Assembly (NCBI RefSeq): GCF_011009555.1
Contig: NZ_QXHD01000004.1
Span: 7,557,219 to 7,621,218, forward strand
Direction: 5' to 3'
Source: Adonisia turfae CCMR0081
GTDB taxonomy: Bacteria > Cyanobacteriota > Cyanobacteriia > Phormidesmidales > Phormidesmidaceae
Length of the DNA: 64,000 nt
Shown: one piece after another, positions 60,309 to 64,000 of the stretch
Layout: each line of letters opens with the position of its first letter
Position numbering within the stretch: position 1 is the first letter of the stretch
The notes under the pieces: generated by a model
The model's database searches: none
Seen by the model: the letters and a program-made list of their open reading frames with translations, nothing else
Told to the model about the DNA's origin: nothing
Position numbers and translations under genes: made by a program

Positions 60309-60348
60309 AAAGGCGGGGATCAAAGATTTAACAGCGATCCCCGCCTTT
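60309..60348. terminator. Strong hairpin between divergent genes
   Basis: AAAGGCGGGGATC (60309-60321) and GATCCCCGCCTTT (60336-60348): a perfect 13-bp GC-rich stem, 14-nt loop. The flanking protein genes diverge from it, so neither needs a terminator here. It could end a small RNA transcribed within this 396-bp gap. Confidence 0.6.
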
Positions 60349-60526
60349 GAATTGAAGTCAGAGACAAGTCTCATATCATCTTATTCAAGCCACTTTTGGG
60401 TATGGTTTCTCAACAGACTTACATAGTGGAAATCACGGTTGAAATGACAGAGTTTTGACTATTACATAAACTCCATAGCCATGCCCTTGGCAACCTACCC
60501 ACAATCCAGAATCGGAGATCCTCACG

Positions 60527-60853
60527 ATGGCCAACACTCTCATTAACATCGCGCTACCCGTCGTCAACGAAATTATCGATGATGTTTTAGCAACTGGCTC
60601 TTCAGCATCCTATCGAGATACCTTTACGAGTTCTGATGCTCGCGACCGGCTAGCCACGTTTGTGCTGAGTCGTTTGCCCGCTCGTTATATGACTATTGCT
60701 GAAGAATGTTCCTTAGAACTACCGCGTAACTGCTACTCTGCGGAGCAACATCGCCAAATTCGTCAGCTGGTGTACCAGGGCATTCAAAAATTACTCACGC
60801 GTCCCATTTCATCCACACCGGACACCTTAATACCCTCAACCTGGTTCGGCTAA
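60527..60853 (+). CDS. ComFB-like protein
   Basis: 108 residues. Pattern: INIALPVVNEIIDDVL at the start, then RLATFVLSRLPARYMTIAEE (matching the ComFB core 'xxALNRLPPRY') and QIRQLVYQGIQKLL. ComFB-domain proteins include cyanobacterial cyclic-dinucleotide receptors. The Cys residues found in some ComFB proteins are absent here (only two Cys, elsewhere). A GGAG sequence 9-13 nt upstream of the ATG supports the start. A cyclic-dinucleotide role is only family-based. Confidence 0.7.
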   Translation: MANTLINIALPVVNEIIDDVLATGSSASYRDTFTSSDARDRLATFVLSRLPARYMTIAEECSLELPRNCYSAEQHRQIRQLVYQGIQKLLTRPISSTPDTLIPSTWFG

Positions 60854-60902
60854 TAATAACCAGTAGTTTGAGCATCAGCTTAACAAATAGTATTGTTCCA
60901 AA

Positions 60903-60943
60903 CCCCCTATGGACGTTCGGTTCTACCCCATAGTCATAGGGGG
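60903..60943 (+). terminator. Hairpin after the ComFB-like gene
   Basis: CCCCCTATG (60903-60911) and CATAGGGGG (60935-60943) form a perfect 9-bp stem, 50 bp after the stop. No T-run, so a factor-dependent or processed 3' end is more likely than a classic terminator. Confidence 0.4.
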
Positions 60944-61047
60944 AATCTTGCCAGTAGTCTCTAAATAGACATGTTGTCAGACGTGTTGTCCATATCAGCT
61001 ATCGTCGGCTGATGTGTGGTACGACAACTATATGCATCTAGAGGCCC

Positions 61048-62553
61048 ATGGTGGAGAAGTTTTTACCCACAATTAGTAGTCTGGTGGCCTTGGGAGAATT
61101 AGGGGCTGAGCCAATGGCTTGGGAAGGTCTCAACTCAGACAGTGCCAGGGAGACTGACCACCAGAATCAAGCAGAGCGGGCTGAAATGGAGTGGCAGGGA
61201 GCAATTACATCCCTCGGACATCTTTTAAAAGAGACGCTACCCCACGGTGCTGAAAAAAGCACTAAATCTAAAAAATCGGCAAAACCACGCCAAAGTAATC
61301 GACAAACACCAGCAGGCATCCTCTTAAGTGGGCCATTCCCGGTTCTAGATGCACCAAAGCTTACGGTGCAGTTGTCCAATTGGGTGTTTATTCCCCCACC
61401 GTTAGATCAGCTATCCCAAGCATTTTCTCAATTAATGCCAGCTGATGATACACCGCCCGTTAATACAGCCGCTGCTCGTATTTTGCCGTTAATTGACGGA
61501 GACCCTCTAGCCGGCGAGCGGTTTTGTTTGTTGCTGACCGAGCGTTTTAGCGTCGTACTGGTGCTGGGCCGTGATGCTGATAATGACCTACGGTTTCAGT
61601 TTTCATTTACTCCTGAGGTTATTAATCAGGTCTGGCGATTATTGCGATCGCGCATCTACTTGACCACACCAAAACAGCTAGCCTTCCTGAATCCACTGGT
61701 TGAAAAATTTGTCCCCACAGAGCCAGATTACCGAATTGTCAGCCAGTTTAGCCGCTGGATGCTGTCTTCCCTACCAGTCCCCAAACCTAACCCAGTGATC
61801 GAACGCATTGTTGCGGTGCCAGGTGAACCTGGCAACAGCCATGAATCCCACGGATTGGATACCGAATTGCTCCAGGCCATGGCCCATGAAATTCGGACAC
61901 CATTGACGACAATTCGCACCTTGACCCGTTCCCTAATCCGCCGCAAAGATCTAGTCGAAAAAGCGAAGCAGCGACTACAGCAAATCGACAATGCCTGCAC
62001 CCAGCAAATTGACCGCTTTAATCTCATCTTCAAAGCTGTCGAGTTAGAAGCAGCAACCCACAAAAGCCACCGTTCATCTTTAACAGCCACTGCGCTCAGT
62101 GAAATTATCCAATCCGCCATTCCTCAATGGGAACAAGCCGCCACTCGCCGTAACCTGTCCCTTGAAGTCAAACTCCCCAAAGACTTACCCATGGTAGCCA
62201 GTGATCCCATCTTGCTGCAGCAAGTGCTCACGGGCTTGGTAGAACTTTTTACCCATACAGTGGCTCCCAAAGGCCAAATTCAGCTGCACGTTATGGCTGC
62301 CGGTGATCAGCTCAAACTTGAATTTCAGGCTGAGGTTAGCTCGATCTGCGATAAAAACCGTCCCACCCTGAAGTCGCTTGGAAAACTACTGATGTTTCAA
62401 CCTGATACAGGGGGACTCAGTCTCAATTTACAAACCACCAAGGCCCTCTTCACAGCCTTAGGCGCTAAGCTCACAGTACGAGAACGAACCAACCAGGGTG
62501 TCACTTGGATGGTTTTCCTACCCATCGAAACGGCACACTACCCCATTGTGTAG
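61048..62553 (+). CDS. Histidine kinase with degenerate ATPase domain
   Basis: 501 residues. An N-terminal sensor region (about 1-260) has no transmembrane segment and is not a recognised PAS or GAF; the DIC/PAS-like piece around FCLLLTERFSVVLVLGRDAD is suggestive. The HisKA H-box is intact: LLQAMAHEIRTPLTTIRTL (phospho-His at about 279). The HATPase region is odd: where an N-box (NLxxNAxKY) belongs it reads LTGLVELFTHTVAPKG, with no Asn; the D-box is weak, but the G2-like GGLSLNLQTTKALF remains. ATP binding may be lost or altered. Related proteins occur widely in cyanobacteria. Confidence 0.85.
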   Translation: MVEKFLPTISSLVALGELGAEPMAWEGLNSDSARETDHQNQAERAEMEWQGAITSLGHLLKETLPHGAEKSTKSKKSAKPRQSNRQTPAGILLSGPFPVLDAPKLTVQLSNWVFIPPPLDQLSQAFSQLMPADDTPPVNTAAARILPLIDGDPLAGERFCLLLTERFSVVLVLGRDADNDLRFQFSFTPEVINQVWRLLRSRIYLTTPKQLAFLNPLVEKFVPTEPDYRIVSQFSRWMLSSLPVPKPNPVIERIVAVPGEPGNSHESHGLDTELLQAMAHEIRTPLTTIRTLTRSLIRRKDLVEKAKQRLQQIDNACTQQIDRFNLIFKAVELEAATHKSHRSSLTATALSEIIQSAIPQWEQAATRRNLSLEVKLPKDLPMVASDPILLQQVLTGLVELFTHTVAPKGQIQLHVMAAGDQLKLEFQAEVSSICDKNRPTLKSLGKLLMFQPDTGGLSLNLQTTKALFTALGAKLTVRERTNQGVTWMVFLPIETAHYPIV

Positions 62554-62571
62554 CGCTGCTAAGAACTGGTA

Positions 62572-63528
62572 TTAGAAAGGCAGCTTTTTTTTGCTTTCCC
62601 GGCTGCTTTCAAAGTCCATTTCCTTGAGCTTTTTAAGAATGCGGTTAAAGTATTCACCCATGTACTCTTCCACAGTGGTCGTTTCCGACTTATCCAAGCC
62701 AAACGTGCTATAAACTTCATCCATCTCAGCATCTAAGGGCTCACTGCCGGCACTGACCTCAGCAAATGCTAAACGATCAGCAAACTGCCATCCCCATTGG
62801 AAAAAGTTTGCAAAGCTGCGGACACCACGCAATAGGCCCAACGACATGGTTGAGACCTTCGCATCTTCACCAGAAAGACGTTCACAGAGTCTTACTAGCT
62901 CATAGGCTCCCCAAGCTCGAGTGCCAGCCAGGGGAAAGGAACGCTTACCAGTCTCAGGTAGCTGCAATGACCGTACAGCAAACCGAGCAATATCTTGGGT
63001 ATTCATATAAGCGATGGGAGCTGCTTCGCCCATGACCCAAATGGCCTGCTTTTCTAAAAGCGGAATCGCATATTGCCCTACGAGGCCCTGCAAGAAACCA
63101 CAGGGTCTCAGAATTGTGTAATTTATCCCCGATTCTTCTAAGAACTTTTCCGTACAGTGCTTAATGTCCATTAAAGGGACATGGGGGTATTTCTCACAAT
63201 TAAGAATCGAAATGAATACATACCGCTCTACCTTGGCATCCACAGCGGCCTTGATTAAGTTAACTTTGCCGTCCCAGTCCACATCGTAGGCAGAATCCTG
63301 AGGGCGGGACGTTGCTGCATCAATCACAGCAGTCACGTCGTCAAAACATGGTGGCAATGACTTAGGGCCACAGAGATTCGCTTGGACCAACTGGGCTCCC
63401 CATTCTCGAAGAAATGCGGCTTTCTGGAAGTTACGCACCAGGCACTTAACGTCAAACCCTTCATCTAAGGCATTGCGAACAATCTGACGACCCAGCGTGC
63501 CCGTTGCACCAACCACCAATATGCTCAT
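62572..63528 (-). CDS. ycf39: Ycf39-type NAD(P)-binding photosystem II assembly factor
   Basis: 318 residues, an atypical short-chain dehydrogenase (NmrA-like). Its Rossmann start is ILVVGATGTLGRQIVR (GxxGxxG). Then CLVRNFQKAAFLREWGAQLVQANL, AVIDAATSRPQD and ILRPCGFLQGLVGQYAIP. It lacks the Tyr-x-x-x-Lys active site of true dehydrogenases, as expected for Ycf39. This protein works with high-light-inducible proteins in delivering chlorophyll to the D1 subunit. Length and sequence match the cyanobacterial or plastid protein. It converges on the kinase gene with an 18-bp gap. Confidence 0.92.
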   Translation of the reverse strand: MSILVVGATGTLGRQIVRNALDEGFDVKCLVRNFQKAAFLREWGAQLVQANLCGPKSLPPCFDDVTAVIDAATSRPQDSAYDVDWDGKVNLIKAAVDAKVERYVFISILNCEKYPHVPLMDIKHCTEKFLEESGINYTILRPCGFLQGLVGQYAIPLLEKQAIWVMGEAAPIAYMNTQDIARFAVRSLQLPETGKRSFPLAGTRAWGAYELVRLCERLSGEDAKVSTMSLGLLRGVRSFANFFQWGWQFADRLAFAEVSAGSEPLDAEMDEVYSTFGLDKSETTTVEEYMGEYFNRILKKLKEMDFESSRESKKKLPF

Positions 63529-63604
63529 GGAGGACTCTACACAAAACTTAACGCTTTACTCAGCTTAACAGACGCCGCTTCGTTCGAAAACCTAGGTTTG
63601 AGTT

Positions 63605-63651
63605 AAAAAAGCAGCGGAGCTTCACCAAATGGCTAGTTTCGCTGCTTTTTT
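63605..63651. terminator. Bidirectional intrinsic terminator
   Basis: AAAAAAGCAGCG (63605-63616) and CGCTGCTTTTTT (63640-63651): perfect 12-bp inverted repeat ending in a T-run on both strands. It lies between ycf39 and petM, both on the minus strand, so it probably ends petM transcription. Confidence 0.8.
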
Positions 63652-63750
63652 AATAAACTAGGCAATTTGAATGAGCCTTAATCTGAATCCATCAAAGATT
63701 AAAATCAGCACTCACAAAAAGCACCAATCAAGCTGTGAAAATCCAAACGA

Positions 63751-63855
63751 TTACTCTTCAGCACCTTGAAGCTTCAGCATTAGAAACCCAACACCAAGCC
63801 CCACCATGACAATGACAGACATTGTGACCGCAACCGAAAAAATTTCTCCGCCCAT
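63751..63855 (-). CDS. petM: Cytochrome b6f complex subunit PetM
   Basis: 34 residues from ATG 63855 to TAA ending 63751. Short N-terminus MGGEIFSVAV, one transmembrane helix (MSVIVMVGLGVGFLMLKL) and the conserved C-terminus KLQGAEE, all typical of PetM, a small single-helix subunit of the thylakoid cytochrome b6f complex. GGAGG lies 13 nt upstream. An intrinsic terminator lies 100 bp downstream. Confidence 0.88.
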   Translation of the reverse strand: MGGEIFSVAVTMSVIVMVGLGVGFLMLKLQGAEE

Positions 63856-64000
63856 AGTGCCTAATTATCCTCCTGCGTATGTCTCTAATAATTAGAGACG
63901 GCATAGCTTAAATTCTTTGGTTACATTCTAAAGCAGTTTGGGCATCTAACTCTAGCAAGGTCTATACCGTTCTGCTTAAAGAGCAGGACTAAACCCACCC
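63856..64000 (-). promoter_or_regulatory. petM upstream region with a hairpin
   Basis: GTCTCTAA (63881-63888) and TTAGAGAC (63892-63899) form a perfect 8-bp inverted repeat with a 3-bp centre, just upstream of the GGAGG ribosome-binding site. If transcribed it would form a hairpin in the petM leader. No clear promoter hexamers identified before the window end. Confidence 0.45.

Overview
The window is cyanobacterial. The right-hand third carries an acetolactate synthase, a Ycf39-type photosystem II assembly factor and a 34-residue PetM (cytochrome b6f subunit), and GCGATCGC-type (HIP1-like) octamers are scattered through it. I cannot name the genus.

About 1-43,730 looks like one large integrated mobile element. 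Its right edge is the 3' half of a tRNA-His(GUG) gene (43,692-43,733), next to a tyrosine integrase (42,449-43,543). The other end, which should hold an intact tRNA-His, lies outside the window. The backbone is a mobilisation/conjugation module. It has a MobA/MobL-type relaxase with a divergent accessory gene and a candidate oriT, an HU protein, a RelE/HigB-type toxin-antitoxin pair, and a long leftward operon (13,998 down to 4,913). That operon includes a coupling ATPase without membrane helices, a ParA-like ATPase, several small membrane proteins and a vWA-like lipoprotein. I see no VirB4-like ATPase, so either the mating channel is outside the window or the element is only mobilisable. Backbone-like DNA resumes at about 35.6-38.7 kb (methyltransferase-fold protein, serine recombinase, small proteins).

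Between about 14.9 and 35.6 kb lies AT-richer cargo that reads as a conflict/defence island. It holds an NB-ARC protein followed by a separate 42-residue-repeat TPR protein (a split version of a usual fusion), a secreted PPC-domain protein, a secreted polymorphic toxin with immunity protein and a third exported partner, and a nuclease/phosphatase-fold gene between an integrase and a decayed copy of it. Next come an unrecognised 453-aa protein, a TIR-helical-transmembrane-periplasmic-binding-protein receptor-like protein, and a complete three-gene ABC-3C system. A YhcG-type PDDEXK nuclease lies further right. The TIR receptor-like protein is my best candidate for an undescribed system: it appears to join an extracytoplasmic small-molecule sensor to a cytosolic TIR domain that keeps its glutamate.

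From about 43.8 kb rightwards the DNA looks chromosomal. A two-partner secretion operon (TpsB transporter, 1,486-aa TpsA haemagglutinin, exported TPR-CHAT protein) is followed by cell-wall enzymes (amidase-glucosaminidase, SpoIID/LytB). Then come ilvB with a C-terminal zinc ribbon, a conserved hypothetical gene, a ComFB-like protein, a histidine kinase with a degenerate ATPase domain, ycf39 and petM. Several small genes (50, 49, 56 and 34 aa) were found by reading the DNA directly.
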